Positions 19,670-31,802 of a DNA stretch of 64,000 nt are shown here, in pieces; positions within the stretch are counted from its first letter, which is position 1; every line of letters starts with the position of its first letter. This DNA comes from Toxorhynchites rutilus septentrionalis (Eukaryota; Arthropoda; Insecta; Diptera; Culicidae), in the NCBI RefSeq assembly GCF_029784135.1, contig NC_073744.1:81137935-81201934 (forward strand), given 5' to 3'. Both the position numbers and the translations under genes were made by a program. The notes beneath the pieces are model-generated. The model was given only the letters and a program-made list of their open reading frames with translations, did no database searches and was not told the DNA's origin.

Positions 19670-19671
19670 TA

Positions 19672-20518
19672 TATTCCTATTGATGCATTCCATGGCGTGA
19701 TGCGCATGGTCTGAGCTCTACCTGTTCTAATTGGTCAATCCACCTACTAGTGTTTTTCTAACTTAGCTATAATTAAAGTATTAAATAAAAATGGATGCTA
19801 CGCTATCGCTATGTGCATTTTTGTTTGAACAAAATTGACAGCTAACTAATCGACTAGGAGATCCCAAGGTGTGTATATATATATACCAAAGGTGCGACCG
19901 TGTCGTCAATAAGTGCGCGAAGGGAAACGGTATAAATATACCGAGAACTGTGGAAAGGGATTTGACTGCAAAACGCGTGAAAAATATTTCCATCATCAAC
20001 TGACACCTAGAGTTGATTTGTTCTCTTGAGCTGAAACATAAAATAAGACCTAGCCATAGACCATGAAATTACAAACCTAGCGTTAACTGTAAAAGACTTA
20101 TCTTTCAACTTTTCAAAGCTTTTATTGTCACCAAAACAATTCCCCAAACAAAAAGCAAAAAAATAAATGCAAAATATTGCTGATTGTTTACACACACTGC
20201 GGCTGATGGCCAAGATGACTGAAAGGCCTTTTTCATAAGTTGCGGTACTGTATTGTATTTATCGTTGGAGAGCCCTGTTCCATTGACGGCTCTGAACTTC
20301 TGGGACGAATTTCAGTTTCCATTCCACCATGACGTTTCCGAAGGTCTTTGTTTTTCGCTAAGACAAGATGAGACAACTGGCTTCTTACTCTTCTTCGTCA
20401 TACAAAAACGAGGTCATGACATGAACATGCCAGAGTTGCCAAATATTATAAAATTACGGATTTTTTTAATTTTTGTAACATTTGGTTGGTGCGAATTTAA
20501 TGAATTTGCATATTTTCA
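19672..20518. other. Stretch with no recognised gene
   Basis: The first 90 bases may be copia (see 18290). The rest has a short TATATATATA run near 19876 and no frame with family resemblance. The 89-codon frame at 20253 has no recognisable motif. Confidence 0.3.
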
Positions 20519-21571
20519 TTAAGGTGTAGGTGGAAGCTAGCCACAAATGGCTGCCACAATGGCGCTCATTTCTTTCATCTCCCTCCCTCACCCCTCGCCC
20601 GAAAATCAATAATTTTGCGAAACAGTGTGAAGAAAATGATCGTTTTCGCACACTTCCCATGAAGTAATATCAACCAAACTCTAATCGATTACTCACAAGA
20701 TATTAAATTTTCACCTGCTGTCGCACTGTATAGTGAAAAACGTCGGAAAACTCGAGCAAGTGCTCTGAAAGTTAAATTTTCATTTTTCAATATTCGGCAA
20801 TGGTTTTGTTTGTATAGTGAAAGCATCGTTATTTTTTCGACACTGATGCCAGACAACATCATCGAAACAGCTATCCAAACCACTCAATAAAATGTTATTC
20901 CTGAGTTATAGCGGTTCATGTTATGAAAATCAATAGGATAAAATTGTGTTGATATCAATACAATCATTATTTTTACGTTTAATGTGTATATAATGTAAGT
21001 TTTAGCAACTTTAACATAGGGTAAGAAAATTGTATTGCAGAGCTCGGAACACTGCCACGGCTCCCTATGCTTTCAAAAACAATATACGGAAAAGTATTAC
21101 ATTCAATCTAAATGTCTCGGCCAACGAAGAGAAGGGTTAAGGCTCTCCAACGTGAATATGTGAAAACAATACGACCAACGAAGGAAAAAAATTGAGGAAT
21201 TATCAGCATCGATACTATGCGGAAGAACTTGTTAATATCAAAAGAGCCCCAATTCGCATGTGTTATAAATTTGCTCATGTTACGCTCGCGTATAATCAGA
21301 ATTTTACTTCATATTCAAATGCACCTTCCATATATATTTATGTTTGCAATCGTTCATCGGAACATATCGTTCATACATTTATCTTCAGTATTGAATTGTT
21401 ATTTTTTTCAAATGTATTCAAAGACTCGTGTCAATGAAGCGCCACACAGTCTGATAAGTGAATTGATCTATTTACATGTGCTTTGCTCTTCTCTCACAAA
21501 CACTATTACCCCATTTTTACACGTGGGTTTACCTATACTACTACAATGGCTAGCTTCCACCTTCACCTTAA
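20519..21571. mobile_element. TIR element at TTAA (non-autonomous)
   Basis: The left end TTAAGGTGTAGGTGGAAGC and right end GCTTCCACCTTCACCTTAA are inverted repeats that match at 24 of 25 positions when followed to TAGCCA. Each carries TTAA (20519-20522 and 21568-21571). A TTAA duplication would suit piggyBac-type insertion. A TA duplication inside it would suit Tc1/mariner. The 1.05 kb interior has only short frames. Confidence 0.7.
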
Positions 21572-22339
21572 GGCAATCTCAAAAAGGATAAAGGATAAAA
21601 TAATTCTTGTGAATACCCATATCTATAGTATAATAATGATAGCCCAATGAGGTACATATAGAGGTGGAGCAGTAGGCGAAGTGTATCTGAATTGGCAAGC
21701 CAAATATCGTGTCGTAATTATTTGCATTCAATATGGAATGTATATGGAAGAAACAAAACAATGTTGAAAGTACCTACGGTTGCATGATAATTTGAGCCAA
21801 ATTTCTCAAGAAATCATTCAACTGGTTGTTTTTTAACAGATGACAATTATATCGTTGCTTATTTCTATTACTCATGTGGTAAAAAGATCCAGAGAGCATT
21901 CGTATGCTTAGTTCTCGAAGACAGTAACATTTTCGATGAAATTTTGATTAATTGGCAATTATTATCTCACAACATACACACCGACACTGATAGCCTTCGA
22001 AACATCAACTTCATAACGGTAAAATAATGAAACTTTGTTTGTTTCTATGAACGTGGGGGAATGAAAATGGCACATGGAAATATCACTTTTATCCGTCTTT
22101 TTCGACGACATTCCACAAATATTCACTTCACGCTATCACATTAGCCTCATATTCAGCGGGAGCTCTACAAAAATGTACATTTTTAATTGATAAATTACTT
22201 CCTGAAAATAGCATTTTTACATGGATGTGGTGGGCAATCAAAGATAAACACAACGACTGACGTCACTATTCGCGAAATAGTTATGGCAGCGCATGCTATG
22301 TCGCTCGAAACTCGACCATTTTCATTACCTTTTTTCCAG
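21572..22339. other. Stretch with no recognised feature
   Basis: AT-rich sequence without convincing frames or terminal repeats. If the exon at 22340 is real, this is intronic. Confidence 0.3.
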
Positions 22340-22655
22340 GACATTGATGATAGCCATAACAACTCGTCCAAGTTTGTCTGGAGAATCTTTTCTCGTTGAT
22401 TCGTGCAAAACAACGGCGCTCAACTCCATTGTATATCAGAAACAACTTGAAAATCGTGACTCTTCGCAATACAAGCGGCGAGAAGAATGTTCAGCCCAGG
22501 AATTGATGGACAGTGTAGCAGCATCGACATCATATCGAATTTCAGCTTCATCTAATTTTAGTGATAATGTGGATGACATCAATATTGAATTCGACTATGA
22601 GTACACCGTCTATGAAGCGAAAACTTTCCTCGACAGAACAGAACAAAATTCGTAG
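22340..22655 (+). CDS. Candidate terminal exon of an unidentified host gene
   Basis: A good polypyrimidine tract and acceptor (TACCTTTTTTTCCAG) precede a 105-codon open frame ending in TAG at 22653. The frame reads LMIAITTRPSLSGESFLVDS early, then a serine-rich stretch, an acidic segment (DNVDDINIEFDYEYTVYEAK) and FLDRTEQNS at the end. I recognise no family. Codon use looks protein-like and there is no repeat partner in the window. No upstream exon or close poly(A) signal was found, so this may be chance. Confidence 0.33.
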
Positions 22656-24418
22656 CTCTTTACATCATCAAAATAAGTCAGCGGGAAAGAACATGACAGT
22701 AGTGTAACAATTGGTAGTCAGCAAAACACAACCTGGATGGTATCAACCCATCTCTTTTTGCATATTTACGAGCTAGAGCTAACAACTCTGCCATCTGCAT
22801 AGTGAATGATGAGACTTCCCATTACTTCTTAGCAATGGAAATTATATTCCGAAATATGAAATCGCATCAGGTACCTAACGAAACTAAATTGACATATGTG
22901 TTTTGCCGTTCACTTTACTCCATTGTGAAAAAACACATACATAAACATGCATATGATTCCTTCACATTTCCTTTAAACTAAATATCGTAATATTCATTAA
23001 ACGCTCATTCATTAAAAAATTTATTTTTATTAGCAACACTGAAAAAATCGGCTTTGTTTACAAAATTTATCGAAATCAGCCAATCAGAAATCAGAACGAC
23101 TGACAGAAATTTGGTCCGTAAAAGACCCCCTATTGTCTGATCTTATCTTAGGGTTTTCGTGTTTCCTCTTCACATAATTATGGCTTCAATAATTCGTTGT
23201 TATTACACCGGAAGCTAATAATATTAATGGTTTTCTCTTTAAACTTTAAGAAAACATAAAAAAATCATGGTATCAAAAAAGTGGAGAATCAAAGGTATCT
23301 GTTGCAATTCAATTTTTTTGGTATTTTTGAAATTTTTGCTCGAGCTTGGATAGGGGGTCAGGGGAGACGACAACACTAGCGAACCGATACTGGATAGTTT
23401 CTACCGGGGCCAGCAGAAATCGCCCTTATCGCAAACAGAACAGATTCTCCACTTTTTGCAAACGCGTCTCGTGTACTTCCATAACTCATTCACCAGTTCA
23501 AATCTATCGATTGATGAACGAAAATATTCGACTAGAGTTTTTGTGCGTTATTGTTTCCCATTATTTAGGGGGTGTTCTAGTGTAGAGGCACGAATTTCGG
23601 ACGTTTTTTTGGAGCTCTGAACAAATAAAACAAAAAATATTTTCACTATCATTTGTTTCATTAGTTGTTATCTACCTTTTAACAATACAACAAGAACTAA
23701 ACGGAAAAAAAAATCAAAATCACAACAGTTACAAGCTGTTGAAGTGAGGGGGTTCAAAAAATGTTGTACCATGGCGTTCACCGTTCCAGTCTTTCTGGTT
23801 ATCCTAAACAAAAAAAAACGAATAGATTCTGAATCAGTAAGATACCGCTATGGTATGAACTTCGGACAAGTCCAAAAACTTAAAAAAAGCGTCCGTTTCT
23901 TAATCGGATCAGTAGAAATCGAGATATCGTGTACGCCAGCTTAAAAAAATAGTTTCGGAAAAATCATGTTTGATGCTTTGTTTCAAGACCGTACTATATT
24001 AGATACCGCATCACTAGAATTGCTGTAACTCGGTAAATAAATATAAAGAAAAAAGTTTTCGTTTTTCAAATTTCTAGACTAGAATACCGCCTTAAATTAC
24101 AATAGAGCCTCGATTATGCGCGGATTTGTGTGGCAAGGTTTAGGGCGGATTACGAAAATTGAAATTAAGCCAAAAGATACATAAACAGGCAGAAACCCAA
24201 TCGACAAATTCCAGGAGGGCATATAGAATGACAATGGGCATCTAAGCCCGATGGTTAGATGGGTTATTTTTTTACCCATCACAGACCAGTTTCGAGCGAT
24301 TCGGATCCGGCTGGGGCAACTCTCTTATGCTGGCTACAGAAAGGCGGAAAAAATTGCGAAAAACTGGAAAAAAAACTGGAAGAATTATTTTTTAAAATTT
24401 TTCTCAATTTTTTTTATA
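22656..24418. other. Stretch with no recognised gene
   Basis: Short frames only. A motif GAGCCTCGATTATGCGCGGA near 24105 recalls the ends of pogo-type MITEs, but no matching partner end was found. Confidence 0.3.
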
Positions 24419-24448
24419 TCTATATATAAAAATGAAGTGATGTCTGTC

Positions 24449-24545
24449 AGTCTTTCTGTCTTTCTGTCTTTCTGTCTTTCTGTCTTTCTGTCTTTCTGTC
24501 TTTCTGTCTTTCTGTCTTTCTGTCTTTCTGTCTTTCTGTCTTTCT
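24449..24545 (+). repeat. TCTTTCTG microsatellite at the Helitron 5' end
   Basis: About twelve perfect tandem copies of TCTTTCTG follow the Helitron 5' terminus. The Helitron at 59891-61113 has only two degenerate copies at the same place. Confidence 0.9.
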
Positions 24546-26443
24546 GGTTCTTATGGACTCGCAAACTACTGAACCGATCGACATGAAAATTGGTATGAAG
24601 GGGTTTTTGGGATCGGGGAAGATTCGATAGTTCGAGACCCCTCCCCCCTCTCTAAGGAGGGGCTGACATACAAATGAAACACAAATTTCTGCGTTACTCG
24701 AGAATTAATCAAGCAAATGAAACTAAATTAGGCATATGGAGGTTTTAGGATGCAATAAATGATTCTATGGTGCTTAGATATTCCTCCCCATTCTCTTAAG
24801 TGGGGCTGCCATATAAATGAAATACAAAATTCTGCATTACTCGAGAATTAATCAATCATATCAAACCTAATATGGCGTGTGGAGGTTTTAGGGAGCAATA
24901 AATGATTCTATGGTGGTTAGATATTCCTCACCCATCTCTTAGGGGGCTGCTATACAAATGAAATACAAATTTCTGCATTACTCGAGAATTAATCAAGCAA
25001 ATGAAACCAAATTGGGCATGTGAAGGTTTTAGGGGGCCCGAAACGTTTCTATGGTGAATCGACACTTCTCCTCCCTGTCTAAGAATGGCTGCCATACAAA
25101 CGAAACACAAATTTTTGCCTAACTCAAAAACTAATCAAGCAAATGGAGCCGAATTTGGCATGTGAAGGTTTTTGAACATGAGAAATTTTTCTATGATGGT
25201 ATGACACCCCTCCCTCCACTGAAATGGAGAGGGGGTCCCGTAAAAATAATACGCACATTTCAAACAAACATGACAACTGAATTTTTGTTAACGCACTCTT
25301 ATATCTTCTTCTATCTTTATAAATAAATATGGATCACCGAATGTGTTGATAAGAGTAAAACTCGGGAAAGGAATTGTCCGATTTAGGGCTGTCTTTATTA
25401 TATCATATTTTCAGTATCAAACATTTATTCCATGTAACAAAGAAACATGTTAACTTGTAAATAACATGTTTCTCCGTTCTCCGGTTGAAAAATCTTGAAC
25501 GAGAATTATGTCTGATAATAAAAAGACGGGTGGGTAATGTCGGGGACATAACCGGAGTGACGTAGGACTATACAAAGGGGACAGCTTTTGCTAAATATAT
25601 ATTTTAAATTTATTGTTTTATTTTCTTCTCCTACGTGAATACCTACCAATCTACCTGACAAATGGATTAGTTTACTGTTTACTCTTTATGAACATGGTGG
25701 GGTTCTGAAAAGAACCTTTAGTTTTGTGTTTTTGCGTTTTTTTTTACAAACTTGATTTGATTTTTTACATTCTTGATTTTTTTCTGAAGGCTTTGTACTT
25801 ATTAAATGATAGGGAATGCATAGGTGGTCATCAGCTCATTCACTATCACATATTTCACCATTGAGCACATTACCGTACCTTAAACTGTGGTTTCGGAGAC
25901 GAATGAATTGTAAGATTTGTAATCTCCGCAAACAAAGTAAATAAAAATGAAAAAGAACTGAGGTTTTGGAGACGAACTCTACGATCTGTCGAGAAATAAA
26001 CGAGCTATAAGCGTTCTGAAAAACCAACAGTAAATACACGGACGGATGACATTCGGATTAAAGTCCTTTAAAATAAGAACAGAACAACAGGAAATACATA
26101 GCTCATCACGTTGCTCCTTAGTTATTTTTCTATACAATGCAGATGTAACGTCAGTCAATTTTCAACATCAGTTATCAACCAAAGAAAGCAGTTCTTGCTA
26201 CCGAGAAAATTCGTTAATGGCATCCTGCATACAATGTGGTGTAATTTGAAGCCACTTTTAATTCGGGAACCATGCATGGGTTTGTGAAAACTGAATGATC
26301 AATTTAAAAGACCCCAACCACCAATAAGTTCAAGAACAAGCATAAACAAAATAAATCAGTTTATATTATATGTCATATTATGTCACTTTAGAATGCATTG
26401 GTGTTGTGAAAACCTTCAATAACTCTTCTTTGAAAGGTTTAAT

Positions 26444-26459
26444 GGCCCTGAAAAGCACC
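26444..26459 (-). terminator. Histone 3' stem-loop remnant in copy B
   Basis: The minus strand reads GGTGCTTTTCAGGGCC, a histone-type stem-loop with one mismatch. It lies downstream of the minus-strand H2A fragment at 26560-26690. Confidence 0.58.
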
Positions 26460-26559
26460 GTGTTGTACGGTGGCTGGTTTTGCCACCAAATCAGTCTGTA
26501 TAAACAAACTTTTTCCTTCTTCTACCTGCTGCCGTTTTGCGATTGCGTTTGCCACTCGC

Positions 26560-26690
26560 TGAAACTAGTTGTTGCCACCGAACCGAATGTACTACGCTCT
26601 GGGGGGGGTTTCATATTGTCGTGAGCAGCTTCGCAAGCCAACTCGAGCACTCCGGCGGCCGAAATTCTATAACCGCTATTAGGTATATTA
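26560..26690 (-). pseudogene. Histone H2A fragment (copy B, second unit)
   Basis: The minus strand reads RISAAGVLELACEAAHDN, the H2A segment around the third alpha helix, and then loses similarity after a C-run. It corresponds to the fragment at about 11895 in copy A and is better preserved than it. Confidence 0.7.
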
Positions 26691-26968
26691 CTGGTGCTCC
26701 GGCACCAATCCGTTGATGCGATGTGATGTGAAACGATTCCATACAACCACCCTTATTTACGGTTTGAAAGAGAATTATATATTTTTCAGCGGATCCGCGC
26801 GTTTTGTACTTTAGCGGTACACGCTTACAGGATAGAGACAAATTGGCAAACTCAGCCAAAGGGGCGAGTCCAACGAGACGAACGAATGAGCGTTAAAAAG
26901 CAGCGATGGCAAAAAAATACATTCATTACGATTTGTTCGCTCGTTGGATTCACATGCAGGCTAAAAAG

Positions 26969-26984
26969 GATCCTTTTCAGGATC
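26969..26984 (+). terminator. Perfect histone-type 3' stem-loop, plus strand
   Basis: GATCCTTTTCAGGATC followed by ACAAAA is a perfect hairpin with the histone loop. The preceding 90 bases on the plus strand do not match a core histone that I can recognise. Confidence 0.55.
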
Positions 26985-27570
26985 ACAAAAATATCTTTAA
27001 TATAAAGAGTTTATTGTTTTGTTATCACTCGATATCCCCATATTGTTCGGCTAAACCTTCCTGTTTAACGATTGCGTTTGCCACTCGCCACAGCTTTCAC
27101 AGTTGGAAAATTTCTTCCCATCCAGCTTGTGACATGTTGTACAGTAAATTATATTTAATGCGACGTGCCGAAGCACCACTCAGTGTCGCATTAGAGGCGA
27201 TTTTAACCTGTAATTAAACATTTGCGATGACAGTGGTACAGTGTCGACTTTCAATGTGGGGTCATAATTTGGACCCCGAACTCTATGTTTACAAAAAAGT
27301 CCAAATAAATATGTCGCATTACAGGTCCGTTCAATTAGCTAAATGTCGACTGTACTTTCAATCTAGAAGCAAGTTAAGAACTGGTGAAAATTGAATAATC
27401 GGTAAAGTCCCCAACCATCAATAAGCTCAGAACAACTGTAAAATTCTCATACTCATCATATCCTGGAAAACAAATTATGAAAAAATCAATTTGTGTTTTA
27501 TTATTATTTGGGATATTGTTTTAGAAAGCATTGAACTGTATTTCGTAAACTCTTTTTTGGAAGGTCTAAT

Positions 27571-27586
27571 GGCCCTGAAAAGCGCC
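27571..27586 (-). terminator. Histone 3' stem-loop behind the H2A pseudogene of copy B
   Basis: The minus strand reads GGCGCTTTTCAGGGCC, identical to the loop at 3604-3619 in copy A. Confidence 0.65.
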
Positions 27587-27649
27587 GTGTTTTATGGAAT
27601 GGTTCCAATTTAGAAAACTTAGTACTCGTGGTTTTGGAAAAAAAAACCA

Positions 27650-28059
27650 TTCCGAACGCCCTTGATGCCGCCTTGTTCTGGATTTGCCACCAAAGCAGTT
27701 TGTATAAAGAACAAGCTTTTTTCTTATGCTACCTGCTGCCGTTTTGCGATTGCGTTTGCCACTCGCCACTTGCTGCAATTGCCTGTTGTTGTCTTGATGA
27801 CCACCGTACCGAATGTGGTCTGTTCTGAATGCGGGTTTTCTTATCGTCGCTGGCAGCTTTGCCAGCTAACTCGATCACTTCGGCGGCCGAAACTATATAA
27901 CGCCGACTAGGTGAACTGGTGCACTGGTACTAACGCGCTCGGCCTAGCTACCCTTGCGGAGCAATTGTCGAATACACCTACGGGAAATTGCAGACCAACA
28001 CGGTTCGAGCGGGATTTTGCCTTTCCCTTCACTTTTCCTCCTTTGCCATGTCCAGACAT
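27650..28059 (-). pseudogene. Histone H2A pseudogene (copy B, with 5' leader)
   Basis: The minus-strand ATG at 28059 opens [20 protein letters not shown] and continues VGLQFPVG, the H2A N-terminus. The frame then shifts, and bases equivalent to LLRKGN, AERVGAGAPV, AAEVIELAG and KKTRI follow to about 27850. It is more complete than the copy at 3160, which lacks the [14 protein letters not shown] segment. The leader (CAACAAACCAACAACC) and a GTACACCACATCGTTTCGCA stretch are shared with copy A. Frame disruption rules out a functional histone. Confidence 0.82.
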
Positions 28060-31000
28060 TGGTTGTTGGTTTGTTGATGTGATGTGATGCGAAACGATGT
28101 GGTGTACGGTTTGGATGAGAATGATCGTTACGGAAGGAAGGAAGGTATTGTATTTTAGAGACTTTAAAGTTTTGCAGTTCATTCGTCTCTAGCCTTGAGA
28201 AAGGCCCTTTGAAAACTCTACTCTATTCTACTCCAGCGCTACCACCTCCGCCCTCTTGCCTTGAGAAAGGCACTCGATCCCTCGCCGTCCAGCTCGTCCA
28301 GCAACGATGTTGTCCAGTCGGTGTCCACACAAAGAATGATCGTTACGGCAGCGGAGCGGGGATTTTTAAGCTGACTGGCTGGCTCGAGAATTACGCATGT
28401 GTGAGACTGCGACCAATGTTTCGTTCATATTTTTTCTTTTTCCTTTCCAATCGTGCTTCATTGTATTTCGCTGCTGCTCTGGTTGCCCGTTTTGGTCGGT
28501 ACGATTTGAGGAGCACAAAATGGACCAATAAAAAATGGGCACATAGTGCATTTGAACAATGCTTGATATTTCACAATTATTCAATTATTAATCTCAAGAA
28601 AAATGAAATGTTATTCGTTATGATAGACGCGTAGATATATTTCCTATCAATTGATGCAAAAACCTTTGCGATCTATTGAGAAATGCTCGAGTTATAAGCG
28701 TTCCAAATCTTGCATTTTTCCTACTTGTTCAGTGCCTAGATTTCCATTTCACCCCCTATATCTTCCGGTTAGACGTAGTCCTACGTCAAAAAAAACTGAT
28801 ATTATAATGACGAGTGTTGGTAGAAGTACTAGATATTTTATAATAAAAGGTAATTATAAAGGTTAGATTAGAAAATCAATCAAAGATCAGTTCGGCGATT
28901 GGACCTATGAACATGCGCTTAGTAAAAAAACGTGAATGTGATAACGGAAAATAAATCTTGGGCCGGACGAAGTTTGCCGGGTCAGCTAGTTAACAATAAA
29001 AATAAGGGTATACAGCGACAGTGTCAGTATGTAGCATTGGTACTGACGTATTACTGCCACCGGAGCGTTATTTTTATTATGAAGTTATTTTTTTGTAATG
29101 AAATTTATTGTGAGGCCAATGCACAATGGTCCAGGAGATGCATTTAAGTGGAAATTAGCATTTAGAGCTCGACAGTTATTCTCTAGACAAAAACTGTCTT
29201 ACACAAAGTTGTTACAGGGTGACCTAAATTGTCGATGAAATAAAAAATATAACTTTCTTATCTTTAGAGATAGAGGTGAATATAGTTCGACAATATTGTA
29301 GTCCCAGTTATTTGAGGCATCTTTGTAGAAAAAAGTCTTTCCCTATCTCTTGAAATAATCGATATAGCGCATTTTTCTATGTTACGTTAGGGTCACCATG
29401 AAAAAAACTGTTTTTTTGCTCTAACTTTTATATTTTAAATTCTACATGCAAATTGTCTTCGAAAGACTTTTAGAGCTTATTAATACAGACATTTTTTGAT
29501 GCAGAACTTGTTAATATCTCAACTTCACTCAAAGTTATTGATATTTCTTCCCAAAAATGCGCTCTCTTCAATTGTTTGTCATTCTTTCTGGGGCAAACAC
29601 AAACAAAGTTTTATGGCGGCATTTGAAAGATCATATTTCACTCTACATGATGTGTGATTTTCAAAACATTGTTATTTTTCATGTTTGAGTAAATTAAAAT
29701 TGAAATCATGAGTTTTTGGGCAAAGAACCATCAATAACTTTGAGTAGAATTAAGATACTGACAAGTTCTGCATCACAAAATATTGGTTTCGATAAGCTCT
29801 AAAAGTCGTACGAAGACAGTTTTGATGTAGAATTTAAAATATAAAAGTTAAAGCAGAAAGAACCCGTTTTTTCACTCTAATGCAACTTAGAAAAAAGCGC
29901 TAAATCGATTATTTTAAAAGATAGAAAAAGCTTTATTCTACAAAGTGGTTTAAAATAACTGGGGCTACAACATTGTCGAACTATGTATATCTTTTTCTAT
30001 AAAGATAAGAATTCATTTCATCGACAATTTTGACAACTTTTGTATTTAAAATTCTACATCAAAATTGTCTTCGTACCACTTTTATAGCTTATCAATATCA
30101 ACATTTTGCGATGCAGAATTTGTCAATATCTTAATCCTGCTCAAAGTTATTGATAGATTTTCACCCAAAAGCTCATGATTTCAATTTTAATTTACTCAAA
30201 CACAAAAAATAACATAGCTCTGAAAATCACACGTCAACAGGATCTTTCTAATGGCGCCAATAAACTTTGTTTATGTTTGCCCCAGAAAGAATGACAAACA
30301 ATTGGAGAGAGCGTATTTTTTAAAAGAAATATCAATAACTTTGAGTGAAGTTGAGATATTGACAAGTTCTGCATCGAAAAATGTTTGTATTAATATGCTC
30401 TAGAAGTCTTTCGAAAACAGTTTGCATGTGGATTTTGAACTATAAAAGTTAGAACAAAAAAACAGGAAGTGGGTTATATCTATGGTATAACCGCAAGGGT
30501 GACGTAGGACTATCGTTGATTTAGAGATCATTTGTTTGAAGTTGAATCTAAATCCATCCTGAATGAATGAATAAATAAATATTTGGGTGACTTCAAAAAC
30601 GAGAGTGTTACGTTGGAGACTCAAGGTTTTATGCATCCAATATTGGATACAAAAAACCTTGTTCTGAAGAATAATCTTCAGAAGCTTTCCTGCTAACTGC
30701 ACTTGATTGACAAATCACAAAACCAAATGTATGTGGTCGCAGTATTATATGGATAGAAAACATTAAAATAAACTCGCTTGAATGTAATTTTCAATTTCAA
30801 GGGGAACTGGCAGATTATTTTTCAGCAACGATCATTTTTTTCCAGGTTTCCTCTCGATAACCAGCAAACGAAAAGAGTTGCGCGCGTGTATGTGTGTGTG
30901 TGGCGGCTGCTTCTATGTCTTCCCGAGGAACCGTATTTCGATGCTGATACTCTCTTGGTCACGAGAGTATCAGCATCGGCTTTTCTGCGCTCCCTCACAG

Positions 31001-31109
31001 TTAAAACAAACTGATTGCATTTCAGGTCAGGTCAGGCCAGGTAATGAATCCCTCGATCCCTCGCCGTTCAGCTCGTTCAGTAACGATGTTGTCTTGGCGA
31101 TGTCCTCAG

Positions 31110-31265
31110 GCGTCGTGCACAAATTACGTAACGCTAAAAATCCGAATTTTGAACCACCTCTCCCCCCCCCCTTTCGTAACGCAATTTCCTATCTCTAATA
31201 AACAGAAAGTAACGCAACATCTACCCCCTCCCCCCTTATCGCGTTACGTAATTTGTGCACGACGC
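31110..31265. mobile_element. 156-bp hairpin MITE
   Basis: Perfect 23-bp inverted repeats begin GCGTCGTGCACAAATTACG at both ends, with C-rich tracts inside. A short CTCA flank may be duplicated. It has no coding capacity. Confidence 0.75.
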
Positions 31266-31802
31266 CTCACGAAAAATGAATCGGTTTCACCACCAGAATA
31301 TCATTTCAGTATGCTTTTCGTGCGTGATTGAATCGAGAGAAGGTGTGGTTTACGATGGCAATTTGGAAGGCAAACTAGAGGAGAATGAACTCTCTGAGTA
31401 TGAAAATTTCGGCGACTGAGCAATAATCGATTGAAAATTATATAATTTTCGCGATACGAAACATTTTCCGTTTTTCATGTTATGCATCCAATATTGGATA
31501 CGAAAATATCCTACTGATGGGAAAGAATAATCTTCAGAAGCTTTCCAGCTAATTACACTTGATTGAAAAATTACGAAATCAAATGTATTTGGTCGCTGTG
31601 TTCGCCATATAATTAGAAAACATTAAAATAAACTCTTTCGCATGAATGTATTCTTCAATTCCCAGGGAACTGGCAGATTATTTTTCAGCAACGATTAGAT
31701 CTTTCCGGAATTTTCTCGATGCTGTATGGCATCCAAACGAAAATTCTCGTTTCAGTTTGGCCTGCAAAAAACTTTTCTAAACTCTAATCCATCAAATTTG
31801 GA

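Larger units (their letters stand above)
25520..28793 (+). mobile_element. Histone-bearing repeat element, copy B
   Basis: It starts AAAAAGACGGGTGGGTAATG, with GGAGTGACGTAGGACTATAC just inside, and ends with the palindrome GACGTAGTCCTACGTC (28772-28787) plus an A-run. The host Helitron sequence continues on both sides. It is 3.27 kb and lacks the LINE and R1 insertions of copy A, so it is the better model of the family. It contains two H2A-derived pseudogenes on the minus strand, a MITE remnant near 27132-27358 and stem-loops at 26444, 26969 and 27571. Confidence 0.75.
24419..28989 (+). mobile_element. Non-autonomous Helitron, split by histone-bearing element B
   Basis: The 5' end is TCTATATATAAAAATGAAG, followed by a TCTTTCTG array and ACTACTGAACCGATCGACAT. 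The middle is several copies of a roughly 165-bp module (GAAACACAAATTTCTGC, ACTCGAGAATTAATCAAGC). The 3' end is TTTGCCGGGTCAGCTAG, with the CTAG terminus and adjacent GC-rich sequence of a Helitron. Sequence left of 25520 and right of 28793 is continuous in the related copy at 43974-44712. No Rep/helicase frame is present. Confidence 0.75.

Noticed and set aside
24251..24586. A 111-codon frame with a repeated SVFLSFCL motif
   Set aside because: It is the translation of the TCTTTCTG microsatellite at the Helitron 5' end.
24650..25260. CRISPR-like or satellite array
   Set aside because: The repeats are roughly 165-bp diverged modules without unique spacers and lie inside Helitron ends. The same modules occur in other Helitrons here.
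31110..31265. A bidirectional terminator or structured RNA
   Set aside because: Perfect inverted ends with C-rich interior and possible short duplication fit a hairpin MITE better.
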